DNA of 64,000 bases from Aquimarina sp. RZ0 (GTDB lineage Bacteria > Bacteroidota > Bacteroidia > Flavobacteriales > Flavobacteriaceae). A program made the position numbers and the translations under genes. Below are positions 18,901-27,498 of the stretch, in pieces. The stretch lies in the NCBI RefSeq assembly GCF_008370685.1, contig NZ_VTZU01000009.1, positions 62,001 to 126,000 of the forward strand, in the 5' to 3' direction. How positions within the stretch are numbered: position 1 is the stretch's first letter; every line of letters starts with the position of its first letter. Under the pieces are notes generated by a model. The model searched no databases. It was not told the origin of the DNA and was given only the letters and a program-made list of their open reading frames with translations.

Positions 18901-19200
18901 GATAGCTCAGGTAATGTTCTTTCTGCCAATATCAATCTAAAAAGAAAAGATTTAACCTCTATTATGTCTTTATATCCTAATCCAAACAATGGATCATTTT
19001 CTGTAATATCTGATAAAGAAATCACAAACGGATGGTACTCCATCAATGATATTTTAGGTAATACTTTATTAGAAAGATCTGATATCACTGGAGGCTTTTC
19101 TTTTGATGTTAATGTTGACTTTTATCGTAAAGGTATTTATCTAATTAGAATAAATGAAAAAGGTATTAATACACATACTATAAAATTCGTTGTTAATTAA
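15907..19200 (+). CDS. Secreted beta-helix protein with Ig-like repeats and T9SS sorting domain
   Basis: 1097 residues. A signal peptide (about 1-28, ending TVYSQ) is followed by a right-handed parallel beta-helix of the pectate-lyase type (about 40-370; repeated short strands such as GDNVTIEGLTIRDATGDGI). A Calx-beta-like stretch follows near 440-545. Four related repeats begin near 553, 672, 782 and 903 with P/A-I-A-x-DD, resembling CshA-type or cadherin-like Ig modules. A (Asp-Pro)4 linker precedes the fourth. The C-terminus from about 1017 (LYPNPNNGSF) is a T9SS type A sorting domain. It lies on the plus strand inside the polysaccharide cluster, so it may bind, modify or cut the cluster's own polymer. 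Catalytic residues could not be assigned. Confidence 0.85.
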   Translation: MYPNPIKSILLCSLLLVLILPYSTVYSQTVKASSFGYNSSDATNAFQTALRSNNDTIIIDKRTSDWNVRPSKLFDINNKVIIFENGVKLKAIPGEFDRTNAQMLFLVRPKNLKILGYGAEIIMNKSELSSLQHSEGRHAININSGDNVTIEGLTIRDATGDGIYIVGSGKDDSSSYSKNITLRNVEVYNSFRQGISIISVEDFLAVNCRFSDTKGTLPEAGLDIEPNSSFERVVNVRFENCRFTDNNHSGILLALLNLDSTSEDVSISFTDCYLTNNHVESNIYSPSEIVLGASKNFNSPVKGDVSFERVFVENSQWRAIYSRKTSNSYNVNIKDCVFKNVSQHPTYEFNSPIFFEVSSYDETSPNLGGYNFDNVIIDYETDHKFFTVFGHTTLSGVSNLTGNVTVIHPDPDNTIEYRRVPEFDNITINHKTIPNYPKADVTIKSVNKNAIESNGTEADFEVKRTGGDINLPLAVNYTFTGRALAGLDVQRITPFLIVPSGSSSFSKSLVPRKDKIKENIEFFKITTQSSSYYDRDTNERSTTVYVLDDPDTDPIAIDDFDTYSLQGDTKKTFILENDNTGDFIDPTSLRLIDPNDSTNLLSSYFSENIGTWTIQDDNSIEFSPCITGNSNCTETFAGDNASIQYSITDLAGIESTSATLTLTRDGDVIPDPLPIAIDDDATYTAGELTEVDVLSNDDTGDRVNPTTLRIIDESQSPPTYVTALVIPNIGTWEVNTENNTIDFNAEDTLTDEFAIIKYIVKDFQDNSTSATISLKKKEAPIDILPIATDDFGTFTIGEPTIVDVSSNDTSGDTIIPSSVKIIDENANNSVDRYVTTLQVENQGLWEVNSTNGTITFTPEENIAENEVSIRYSIEDPQENKAFASIFLTKNGVDPDPDPDPEDLQAVANDDNFEYVLGDITVIPILQNDINTEVLDFSTLRILDAQNNELTILANDKNAVWKVNTDDNTISFDSCILKENNVCTEVFNEETTSARYSIKDSSGNVLSANINLKRKDLTSIMSLYPNPNNGSFSVISDKEITNGWYSINDILGNTLLERSDITGGFSFDVNVDFYRKGIYLIRINEKGINTHTIKFVVN
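18583..18606 (+). repeat. Short tandem repeat GATCCA x4
   Basis: Four exact copies of the hexamer GATCCA encode Asp-Pro four times in the linker before the fourth Ig-like repeat of the secreted beta-helix protein. Such in-frame hexamers can change copy number without breaking the frame. Confidence 0.9.
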
Positions 19201-19280
19201 ATACTTTGGTCAAGTCAATATTCGAGAAAATCAGCAAGCCCTAAGTAAAACCAAAACGAACATATAAAAATAATAGGATC

Positions 19281-20225
19281 CTATTGAATAAAATCTTTTT
19301 TAAGCTTCTTTACCAATACCTGAGAAAATGTATCTGCCCCTAATTCAGAAAGATGTGTTTTATCCTTCCAAACATCTAAAGATTCATTGTCCTTATAAAA
19401 ATCAGAATAATCCCAGTAGACTAAACCCTGATTTTTCATCAATTCAGATAGTTTATTATTGTCATCCTTGCATGTATCATTAAAAGTAGGTGTGGTTACA
19501 AAAATTAACTTTTTATTATTATCATAAGAAAATTGCTGTATTTCATATAGATACTCTAGATACAATTGATTAAAATTATGAGGAGAGTCTAAACATTCTT
19601 TATCATCAACTCTTGCTAACTTAATGTCTCTAATTTTTTTCTGAGTTTCACTAACTCTAATAGGATCATAGCCATAATAAGATTTAAAATTATAATTAGG
19701 CTTCAAAAAATTCTTTAATATACTGAGAAATTTACCATTATAATCAATAGTCCAAAAAAACGATTGTAAAAAGCTATTTTGCTTTGCTTTCTTTATTTCT
19801 CTATTCACCGTGTTATTTCTATGAAACTTTAACCTTAATGCACCTATATCAGCTGCATCATAATCTATGTTAAAAAAATTAGGAGGGTCAACGTTTACAA
19901 TAACAAGCTGTTTTTTCTTTTTAGGTAATAATTTAATTAATGTAGCTGAAAATGCTATATCTGTACCATCAACACCTATATTAAAACTCTTATCAGATAT
20001 CAATTTTGGATTTATATGGTGACTCGCTCTAGAACTACCAAAAACAGCAATATCAATCGTATCTACAACAGAAAGATAATGATTTTGTTTACCTATCCCA
20101 CCACCAGATAGTACCTTGTCACTTAAATAATTAAGCGTGTAATAAATTATTTTATCTGTGCAAAGACTCAATATTAGTACTAACCCTACAATTTTTAAAA
20201 CAGTTTTTATGTTTGTACTTTTCAT
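19281..20225 (-). CDS. SGNH-like O-acetylation protein, partner of MBOAT copy 2
   Basis: 314 residues, one N-terminal membrane segment (about 8-28), remainder periplasmic. Block I reads AVFGSSRASHHINP (about 60-73), with GSSR where the other two SGNH partners have GDS, so the nucleophile would be Ser64 or Ser65. The C-terminal block is DKTHLSELGAD, supplying Asp and His. The middle LVIVNVDPPNFF fits the family of periplasmic proteins paired with MBOATs. The 12-bp gap to the upstream MBOAT gene shows they are one operon. It is probably the periplasmic acetyl-transfer or esterase component of the second O-acylation pair. Confidence 0.75.
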   Translation of the reverse strand: MKSTNIKTVLKIVGLVLILSLCTDKIIYYTLNYLSDKVLSGGGIGKQNHYLSVVDTIDIAVFGSSRASHHINPKLISDKSFNIGVDGTDIAFSATLIKLLPKKKKQLVIVNVDPPNFFNIDYDAADIGALRLKFHRNNTVNREIKKAKQNSFLQSFFWTIDYNGKFLSILKNFLKPNYNFKSYYGYDPIRVSETQKKIRDIKLARVDDKECLDSPHNFNQLYLEYLYEIQQFSYDNNKKLIFVTTPTFNDTCKDDNNKLSELMKNQGLVYWDYSDFYKDNESLDVWKDKTHLSELGADTFSQVLVKKLKKDFIQ

Positions 20226-20237
20226 CTTTTGAAATTA

Positions 20238-21644
20238 TTAAAACTGGAAATAAATAAAATTTTCTGAACTCGAATAAAACAAACACATTATGATAATGAT
20301 GATAGTTATAAAAAAAGTAAGACTACTTATCTTAAATCGCTCTCCAAAGTCTTCGAGAGATACGTTCTTATAAGAAAGAAAAATATCGAATAAAAAAGAT
20401 AAAGACAACATAAACAATGAGTTAGAAAAAGTATTGATGTCTCCAATAAAAGGTTTTGTTATATCTAATGAAAAAAATCCCTTACAGACTATTATGGCTT
20501 CTTGAAAACTATGAGCTCTAAAGAAAACCCAGGAAACTAAAACTATGATAAAGGTATACCCATATCCTAGGATCCCGAAAGATCTATAGCTAGATTTAGA
20601 AAATATATATTTTTCTATCATTAAAAACAATCCATGAATAGCTCCCCATATTACAAAATTCCATGAACTACCATGCCACAAGCCACCTAACAACATTGTA
20701 ATCATAAGATTACGGTAAGTTATTTTTATTCCTTTTCTATTTCCTCCTAGAGAAATATAAAGATAATCTCTTAACCAAAATGATAATGACATATGCCAAC
20801 GTCTCCAAAATTCGGTAATACTTTTTGAAAAATATGGTGTATTGAAATTTCTTTCAAACTTAAACCCTAATAGTTTGGCACTACCAATCGCGATATCTGA
20901 ATATCCGGCAAAATCAAAATAAATCTGAAAAGCATAAAAAATCGTAGCTATTACCAATGTTGTGGTATTATGAACAGCTACGTCACCATAAACACTATCA
21001 ACATAAACTGCAAGATTGTCTGCAACTACTATTTTTCTAAATAATCCAATAAAGATTTGAAAAATACCAGATTTGAAGTAAGAAATTTCAAATTTCCTTT
21101 TGGATTCAATCTGAGGTAAAAGATTAGCTGCTCTCTCTATTGGTCCTGCTACTAATTGAGGAAAGAAACTAATATATGTGAAAAATGAAACTATGTCTGT
21201 TGTCGGCTTTAATTGCTTTCTGTAAATATCTATTGTATAACTTAAAGTCTGAAAAGTATAAAAACTGATCCCAACAGGTAATATAAGGTTTAGCGTTAAT
21301 GTATCAACTTCCCATCCAAAAAGTTGCATTGATTGGGTAAAAGATTCTGTAAAAAAATTAAAATACTTAAACAGTCCTAATAAGCCTAAATTAGAAACTA
21401 AACTCGTAATGAGCCATCGTTTTTTTATTTTTTGATCATTAGTTTGATCTATTTTTAAGCCAATAAAATAATCAACAAACGAGCTGAATATAATTAATGA
21501 CAAAAACCTCCAATCCCACCATCCATAAAAAAGATAGCTGGATACTAATAGCAATATATTTTGAGGTCTCTTTTTTCTGAGAAGCCAGTAAAGCAGAAAA
21601 ACTAATGGTAAAAAAACAAGATATTCTATTGAATTAAATAACAT
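20238..21644 (-). CDS. MBOAT-family O-acyltransferase (AlgI-like), copy 2
   Basis: 468 residues with MBOAT topology, starting MLFNSIEYLVFLPLVF and ending FIYFQF. The signature is GGLWHGSSWNFVIWG, with the presumed catalytic His. It is the most divergent of the three cluster MBOATs (GSSWNF instead of GANWTF, IFSKSS... region shorter). It sits between two SGNH-type genes, 21 bp after the upstream one and 12 bp before the downstream one. It should carry an acyl group across the inner membrane for polysaccharide O-acylation. Confidence 0.92.
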   Translation of the reverse strand: MLFNSIEYLVFLPLVFLLYWLLRKKRPQNILLLVSSYLFYGWWDWRFLSLIIFSSFVDYFIGLKIDQTNDQKIKKRWLITSLVSNLGLLGLFKYFNFFTESFTQSMQLFGWEVDTLTLNLILPVGISFYTFQTLSYTIDIYRKQLKPTTDIVSFFTYISFFPQLVAGPIERAANLLPQIESKRKFEISYFKSGIFQIFIGLFRKIVVADNLAVYVDSVYGDVAVHNTTTLVIATIFYAFQIYFDFAGYSDIAIGSAKLLGFKFERNFNTPYFSKSITEFWRRWHMSLSFWLRDYLYISLGGNRKGIKITYRNLMITMLLGGLWHGSSWNFVIWGAIHGLFLMIEKYIFSKSSYRSFGILGYGYTFIIVLVSWVFFRAHSFQEAIIVCKGFFSLDITKPFIGDINTFSNSLFMLSLSFLFDIFLSYKNVSLEDFGERFKISSLTFFITIIIIIMCLFYSSSENFIYFQF

Positions 21645-21665
21645 CTAAACTTTATTTTAATCAAA

Positions 21666-22598
21666 CTAATTTTTCTTCTTCAAAAAAATTGACAAAGGGT
21701 TATATAATTGTTTTGCAATTTCTTGGTGTCCATAACAAGACCAATGACCATCATAACTTCCTAACTTCCATTCAGTACCATTAGAATTTAAATGTATTGT
21801 TTTAAAATTAAAGCTTTTAGCAATCTCAATTATTTCTAGGCTTGTATTTTCATGAAAAACGAAAATAATTTTGTCTTTTCGATAATTACTGGCACAAAAA
21901 CGAAAAAGCTTCTTTAGATTTAATGAACCTATATTATTTATTTCTTTGGTGTTTATTTTTTCTTTTGTTTCTCCTTTATTTTGTTTTTTAACAAATATTG
22001 GAAATCTTAAATACATATAATAAAGGAGCTTATTACTGTATAGTATTTTTTTAATCATTGGCGAATTTAATTTTGCTTTAATTATAGTATTATTAGATAT
22101 ATCTATCTGCATCCGATCAGAATATTTTTTTATATTAGAAAAACTTTCTTTGAAATCATTTCCGCCTACATATATTAAATGATAATTTGGATTTACTTCT
22201 GTATCCAAAACTTTACTAATCTCCATAGCTTCAATAAATGTAACCCCTGATCTTCCAGCTTCAAAAAAAGAATAATTTTCAAACAATCCTCCCAATAAAC
22301 TTCCTTGATTGCAAAAAATAGGATTCATCATGTTTTCTATATAAGAATCACCAATAACAGAAATAATAGTATCTTTAGAGATATCTGATATACCTACCCA
22401 GCCATATTTATTAACCTTCCAACTAGATGTTGATTTTTTATAATATCCAGATTGATTTGGTTTATATCGTTGTATTCCTGATTCATCAATGTATCTCTCT
22501 GGAATATCTGATGTTAATTTAAATATTCTAATCGAAATTTCTCCAAGAACAGAAATAAACAAAACGAAAAAAATCAAACGAAAAATAAATTTCCTCAT
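21666..22598 (-). CDS. Membrane-anchored SGNH-like protein, partner of MBOAT copy 3
   Basis: 310 residues. A membrane anchor (about 5-25) is followed by FKLTSDIPERYIDE, which matches the same region of the protein at 7213-8187. Block I is SVIGDSYIENM with GDS at 83-85. The C-terminal Asp/His block is YDGHWSCYGHQEIAKQLY. The middle HLIYVGGNDFKES is the block III-like GGND segment. It lies 6 bp after the MBOAT at 22605-24050. The pair is probably the parent or sister of the plus-strand pair at 5.7-8.2 kb. Confidence 0.82.
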   Translation of the reverse strand: MRKFIFRLIFFVLFISVLGEISIRIFKLTSDIPERYIDESGIQRYKPNQSGYYKKSTSSWKVNKYGWVGISDISKDTIISVIGDSYIENMMNPIFCNQGSLLGGLFENYSFFEAGRSGVTFIEAMEISKVLDTEVNPNYHLIYVGGNDFKESFSNIKKYSDRMQIDISNNTIIKAKLNSPMIKKILYSNKLLYYMYLRFPIFVKKQNKGETKEKINTKEINNIGSLNLKKLFRFCASNYRKDKIIFVFHENTSLEIIEIAKSFNFKTIHLNSNGTEWKLGSYDGHWSCYGHQEIAKQLYNPLSIFLKKKN

Positions 22599-22604
22599 AA
22601 CACT

Positions 22605-24050
22605 CTAAAATTGAAAATATATAAAAGCTTGTTCTTTTCCTGTAAAAATAAATAATAGAAAAATAAGCAAACAATAAAACGGCCATCTTAAAATCAATGG
22701 GATTTTGGTTATTTTTTCTAATGCAAATTCACTCTCCCTACCCAACCATTCTATAATCATAAAAAAGCTTATTAACATAAGTACTGATTTTTCGTTACTC
22801 ACAAATTCTGGAAAATGCAAAATAGATTTAGAAAAGACACCTCCAATGTATTCTATTGCATGACCAACATTTTCTGCTCTAAAAAAAATCCAAGCCAAGA
22901 CAGTAAGAATAAAAGTATAAAACATGTTTACAAGATCCTTAATTGTAGGAAAAAAACGTCCCTTAGCTACTACATCAAGGTTATTTCTATTTTTATTTAT
23001 CAACAGCAGTGGAAGGAAATACAAAGCGTTCAATGCTCCCCATATAATAAATGTCCAATTAGCTCCGTGCCAGAAACCACTCACAATGAATATAATAAAT
23101 GTATTTTTTATTTTCATCCAAAACCCACCTCTACTTCCACCTAAAGGAATATATAAATAATCTCTAAACCATGTAGATAATGAAATATGCCATCGTCGCC
23201 AGAACTCTGCTATATCCCGAGAAAAATAGGGAAAGGAAAAATTTTTCATCAAATCGAATCCAAAAAGACGAGAAGTACCTATGGCTATATCTGAATATCC
23301 AGAAAAATCACCATAAATTTGAAATGTAAAAAACAATGCTCCCAAAAATAATGTACTTCCAGAATGGTTACCTGAATTATTAAATATTTGATTAGCTATT
23401 TCAGCAGAATTATCTGCAATCACAATTTTTTTGAATAATCCCCATAGTATTTGACGTAAACCATCAACAGATTTTTCATAACTGAACTCACGCTTTTTAT
23501 AAAATTGAGGTAATAAATGAGTAGCTCTTTCAATAGGTCCTGCCACTAATTGTGGAAAAAAACTAACAAAAGCTCCAAATACTATAAAATCTTTTGTAGG
23601 TTCTAACTTCTTTCTATAAACGTCTATAGTATAACTTAAAGTCTGAAAAGTATAAAAACTAATCCCTACTGGTAATATGATATTTAATGAACTATTACTA
23701 ATTGTTTTGCCAAAAAATGAAAAAGCATCTACAAAACTATCCACAAAAAAATTGTAATATTTAAAAAATCCAAGAAAGCCTAGATTTACTAAAATACTTA
23801 TCCATAAAAATAATTTTCTTTTAAAAACATTATTATCATTGATTTTAGATAATCCAATGCCAACAAAGAAATCAATAATCGTACTAAATAAAATTAATGA
23901 AAGAAATCTCCAATCCCACCATCCATAGAATATATAACTAACCGTAAGTAATAATATATTTTGAAGCTTCAATTTTTTATTCGCTATAAACCAGTATAAA
24001 AAAAACACTATTGGTAAAAAAATTGCAAATTCAATAGAATTAAATAACAT
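22605..24050 (-). CDS. MBOAT-family O-acyltransferase (AlgI-like), copy 3
   Basis: 481 residues, multi-spanning membrane protein beginning MLFNSIEFAIFLPIVFFLYW and ending FIYFQF. It contains SGFWHGANWTFIIWG with the presumed catalytic His and the LVAGPIERATHLLPQ segment typical of AlgI-like proteins. Close in sequence to copy 1 over its whole length. It is the first gene of a tight run MBOAT, SGNH, MBOAT, SGNH on the minus strand, 32 bp after the GT4 gene, so it is co-transcribed with the glycosyltransferases. Confidence 0.92.
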   Translation of the reverse strand: MLFNSIEFAIFLPIVFFLYWFIANKKLKLQNILLLTVSYIFYGWWDWRFLSLILFSTIIDFFVGIGLSKINDNNVFKRKLFLWISILVNLGFLGFFKYYNFFVDSFVDAFSFFGKTISNSSLNIILPVGISFYTFQTLSYTIDVYRKKLEPTKDFIVFGAFVSFFPQLVAGPIERATHLLPQFYKKREFSYEKSVDGLRQILWGLFKKIVIADNSAEIANQIFNNSGNHSGSTLFLGALFFTFQIYGDFSGYSDIAIGTSRLFGFDLMKNFSFPYFSRDIAEFWRRWHISLSTWFRDYLYIPLGGSRGGFWMKIKNTFIIFIVSGFWHGANWTFIIWGALNALYFLPLLLINKNRNNLDVVAKGRFFPTIKDLVNMFYTFILTVLAWIFFRAENVGHAIEYIGGVFSKSILHFPEFVSNEKSVLMLISFFMIIEWLGRESEFALEKITKIPLILRWPFYCLLIFLLFIFTGKEQAFIYFQF

Positions 24051-24082
24051 ATTTTTTAATTATTATTTTTATAAAGTAACTT

Positions 24083-25156
24083 TTATACAATTTGTGAAAT
24101 AAAGTTATCAATATCTCTTTTAGCCAAATATTGATCAAAAGCAAATCTATTTTTATCACTATTTTCATTATCCAATGATTTCAAAATAGCAGAATAAAGA
24201 CTATCAACGTCATCTGTCTTTGCTGTTATAATATTGGGTATTTTATCAATCCCACCTGCACATTCGGTAGAAACTATTCTATTACATTGAGACATCATTT
24301 GCAGGAGAACATTAGGAAACCCTTCGATTCTCGAAGAAACAACTCCTAATTTTGCTTTTTTAAAAAAACCATATACATTATTCACATACCCCATTAGAAT
24401 TACATCATTGGTTAACTCTAAAGTTGTAATCAAATTTTCTAATTTTTTTCTTTCATTACCTTCTCCTAAAATTATCAGCTTTAAATCAGGATGTTTTTTT
24501 TTAATCCTCGATAATGCCTTTATCAAAATATCATATCCCTTTTCTGGTATCAATCTACCGGCAGAAATTATATATTGTTTTGGTAGTTGTATGTTCGGTA
24601 CTTCTTTAGACTTTTCTTGAATAAGACTAAGATTAATTGGATTATTAATAACTTCAATTTCAGTTCTATTGGTAAGTTTTGAAAAAGACTTAAGCAATTG
24701 ATTTTTCATTATACTTGTTTGACAAATCAATAAGTCGATATTAAAATAACCAATATGATATGCTAATTTATATGTCCAAAGTGCAAAACCTGAATATCGT
24801 AAAAAAATTGAAGTTGATTCTCTAGCTACAAATTTTTTTGTTTGTATTCTCTTTAAACTTATTAAAAGACCTATCAGTGCATTAGTATATACGTGAGATG
24901 TAAAAATATAATCATATGTTGATTTTTTTCTAAACAAACTCCTAACAAAGAAAAGTAATAATCCTATTTTTTCATTTTTTGTCGAAACATAATCTATAGA
25001 AATGCTTTTTTGTATATCTTCCCATTGAGAACCATCTCTTTTTTTTAAAAAAACAACCTCAATATTTTCATTCTTAAAAAATACTACGAGCATCTTCAGG
25101 TATTGTTCAGCTCCTCCTAATGAATCATTAGGCATAATAATTAAAATATTCTTCAT
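24083..25156 (-). CDS. Glycosyltransferase family 4
   Basis: 357 residues from the ATG at 25156; a GTG two codons upstream also opens the frame. N-terminus MKNILIIMPNDSLGGAEQYL is the acceptor-side glycine-rich loop of GT4 enzymes. The C-terminal donor domain starts at YIISAGRLIPEKGYDILI and includes VVSSRIEGFPNVLLQMMSQC with the conserved acidic residues. It lies 7 bp after the previous GT4 gene. Sugar donor and linkage cannot be read from the sequence. Confidence 0.9.
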   Translation of the reverse strand: MKNILIIMPNDSLGGAEQYLKMLVVFFKNENIEVVFLKKRDGSQWEDIQKSISIDYVSTKNEKIGLLLFFVRSLFRKKSTYDYIFTSHVYTNALIGLLISLKRIQTKKFVARESTSIFLRYSGFALWTYKLAYHIGYFNIDLLICQTSIMKNQLLKSFSKLTNRTEIEVINNPINLSLIQEKSKEVPNIQLPKQYIISAGRLIPEKGYDILIKALSRIKKKHPDLKLIILGEGNERKKLENLITTLELTNDVILMGYVNNVYGFFKKAKLGVVSSRIEGFPNVLLQMMSQCNRIVSTECAGGIDKIPNIITAKTDDVDSLYSAILKSLDNENSDKNRFAFDQYLAKRDIDNFISQIV

Positions 25157-25163
25157 TAACACT

Positions 25164-26249
25164 TTAGTTTTTCTTTTCCATCAGATTCTTGAATAATTCT
25201 TCATACTTATTCAATATAATTTCTTTACTAAATTTAGAGAATACAGAATTTCGTATTTCTAATGGATTCCAATCTTTTAATTCTAATGCCTTTATAACAT
25301 TCTGTAAAAAATCTTCTTCATTTTCTGATATATACCCATTTAGGTCTTCTTCAATAATTTCTTTAGTTCCTCCTGGAGCATTAAATACTACTGCAGGAGT
25401 ACCTACAGCACAGCTTTCTAACAATGCATTTGGAAAACCTTCGACATAAGAGCCTTGCAAAAACAAATCACTTTCCATCAAATATTTCGGTACTTCGTTT
25501 GTAAACTCTATATATCTTATTTTTTCTTTTAGACCTAAGCGATCAATCAAATCAAAAAGGGTGTCTTTCTCTTCTCCCCTTCCTACTATAGTATACCTCC
25601 AATCATAAGTCAATTTTGCTAATACAGATAAAATTCTTTCATGACCTTTTACCTTGTTTAACCTTCCTACCGTTATTAATTCTTTGACCTGATTATCGGT
25701 ATTATTAGAATCTTTTAATGAAAGATTTCCAGAAATAGGATTATTTATAACGATACATTTATTCTTATCTATATTGTATAAATTTCTAACATCATCATAC
25801 ATATCTCTTGATTGACATATAACTGCATCTAATAATTTATAATTTTTTTGAGCAATATAACCTATAAATGAATTATTAGAACTAAATTTTTGACGTATAC
25901 TACTAACACTAGATTCCCTTCCTATAAATTTTGTTTTTCTAAATAATATTGAAATAATAGCAAGAAGTGTATTTATATGCCCTATTGATCCTATAACTAT
26001 ATCTGCTTTCTCTCTTTTGATAATTTTAATAATATCTATAAAAGAAAAAATAACTCTAGACTTATTTAAAAAAGTAATATCGACATTGCTAACATCAAAA
26101 GCTTTATCTTCTTCATATCCCACAATAATCATTTTTTTATCAAACCATTTTTCATTCAAATTATCCGCAATAAAGGACATGACTCTTTCTGCTCCTCCAG
26201 CTTTTAAAGAGGGTAAAATAAATAAAATTTTTATTCGATTTTGATACAT
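25164..26249 (-). CDS. Glycosyltransferase family 4
   Basis: 361 residues, GT-B fold. N-terminal ILFILPSLKAGGAERVM; C-terminal LITVGRLNKVKGHERILSVL and YVEGFPNALLESCAVGTP. The GGAERV start is shared with the GT4 genes at 27.5-28.6 and 30.6-31.7 kb, but this protein is more divergent than those two are from each other. It is preceded after 37 bp by the polymerase gene and followed after 7 bp by another GT4 gene, in one minus-strand operon. Confidence 0.9.
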   Translation of the reverse strand: MYQNRIKILFILPSLKAGGAERVMSFIADNLNEKWFDKKMIIVGYEEDKAFDVSNVDITFLNKSRVIFSFIDIIKIIKREKADIVIGSIGHINTLLAIISILFRKTKFIGRESSVSSIRQKFSSNNSFIGYIAQKNYKLLDAVICQSRDMYDDVRNLYNIDKNKCIVINNPISGNLSLKDSNNTDNQVKELITVGRLNKVKGHERILSVLAKLTYDWRYTIVGRGEEKDTLFDLIDRLGLKEKIRYIEFTNEVPKYLMESDLFLQGSYVEGFPNALLESCAVGTPAVVFNAPGGTKEIIEEDLNGYISENEEDFLQNVIKALELKDWNPLEIRNSVFSKFSKEIILNKYEELFKNLMEKKN

Positions 26250-26286
26250 TTTGTTATTGCTAATTAATAATACTTTATAAATAAAA

Positions 26287-27498
26287 TCAGTTTTTTCTTA
26301 TTATATTATTCTCATTATAATTTCCTTCCACTAGATAGGCTACCAAAACAAATGTAACAATCAAGTAAGCTTGATTTATGATAGTCTGTAATGTCATCAT
26401 AAAAATGCTAATAGGAATTAAAATTGTCAATCCTAAAAACCTATAAGTCGTATTATATTTAAAAATTTTAAAATAGTAAGAAAAAATTATTATCAAAAAA
26501 ATTATAAAAGGAAGAATCCCGGCATCAGCCCATATATTAAAATAGGTATTATGACTATGCACAACTGTTATTCCATAGTCAAGTCCATTTCCGAAGAATG
26601 GCTCTTTTTCAATGACATTAAAAAGATTACTCAATCTTTCATCTCTACCAGAAAAATTAACTTCTTCTGTACTAAAAGTAAGAATATTAACAATATTAGT
26701 AACCTTCTCTAATTGCCCGTAAGTAAGAATATCGGAAGAAATCAAATAATTATATCCTAGATAACCCAAAACAGCCATAATTGGTGTCAAAACGATAATC
26801 TTACCTATTGTGAAAAATTTTCTATAAATAATTACCAAAACTATTAAAAATGACAAAAAACCAGTATTAGAATAAGTAATAATCAATGAGTATGTAATAA
26901 TTAATAAAGCAATTACCTTTATACCTTTTTGAATTTTATTAATAGGGTCAAAAACATAATACATAAAAGCAAAGGATAATATCGAAACTAATGCAGTGTT
27001 ATTGGCATCTCCATAAATTCCTGCAGCCCTCTCTACCCTATATTCTGCGACTCCCTCAAAATCCAAAGAAAAATTGATGAAATTAAAATAAATCGAAAAT
27101 ACACAGGCAATAAAAAAAGCAAATGTGGTCACCCATAGCATGAGTTTCCTATACTCCTCAATACTTAATAAAACAGCAAATCCAAAAAAGTAAATTACAG
27201 GAATTAATGTTTTAATTAATGAATAGCTTGAACCCAAAGAGCCTGAAGAATAGGTAGCTATAGTATAATAAATAAAATAATAGAACATCCAAGATTTTAT
27301 AATAGAAGTATAACCTACTCTTCTATAATCCTTTAAAAAAACAAAAACTCCTGCAATAATAGATGCCAAAACTGAATAAGCAAAAATTTTACCAACATTA
27401 CTGGATATAAACAAAGAAATATATCCTTGCAAATTTAAAGACGTGAATAGAAATGGAAGTATAAATAATGAAACACCAATTTTATTCTTTATACTCAT
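26287..27498 (-). CDS. Wzy-like O-antigen polymerase/ligase family membrane protein
   Basis: 403 residues from the ATG at 27498. That start overlaps the upstream stop as ATGA and has GGAGAA just before it, so it is preferred to an ATG 11 codons upstream. About ten or more hydrophobic helices. The large periplasmic loop contains EPFFGNGLDYGITVVHSHN and then TYFNIWADAGILPF, the pattern of the O-antigen ligase/polymerase (Wzy_C) family. As the only such gene in the cluster it is the best candidate polymerase of the repeat unit. Confidence 0.85.
   Translation of the reverse strand: MSIKNKIGVSLFILPFLFTSLNLQGYISLFISSNVGKIFAYSVLASIIAGVFVFLKDYRRVGYTSIIKSWMFYYFIYYTIATYSSGSLGSSYSLIKTLIPVIYFFGFAVLLSIEEYRKLMLWVTTFAFFIACVFSIYFNFINFSLDFEGVAEYRVERAAGIYGDANNTALVSILSFAFMYYVFDPINKIQKGIKVIALLIITYSLIITYSNTGFLSFLIVLVIIYRKFFTIGKIIVLTPIMAVLGYLGYNYLISSDILTYGQLEKVTNIVNILTFSTEEVNFSGRDERLSNLFNVIEKEPFFGNGLDYGITVVHSHNTYFNIWADAGILPFIIFLIIIFSYYFKIFKYNTTYRFLGLTILIPISIFMMTLQTIINQAYLIVTFVLVAYLVEGNYNENNIIRKN

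Noticed and set aside
19272..19285. 14-bp palindrome AATAGGATCCTATT at the end of the SGNH-like gene.
   Set aside because: Too short and without a T-tract to call a terminator; probably chance or a restriction-site-like palindrome.
22815..23160. Two plus-strand ORFs of 109 and 78 residues within MBOAT copy 3.
   Set aside because: They overlap a well-supported MBOAT gene in the opposite strand and have no recognisable features.
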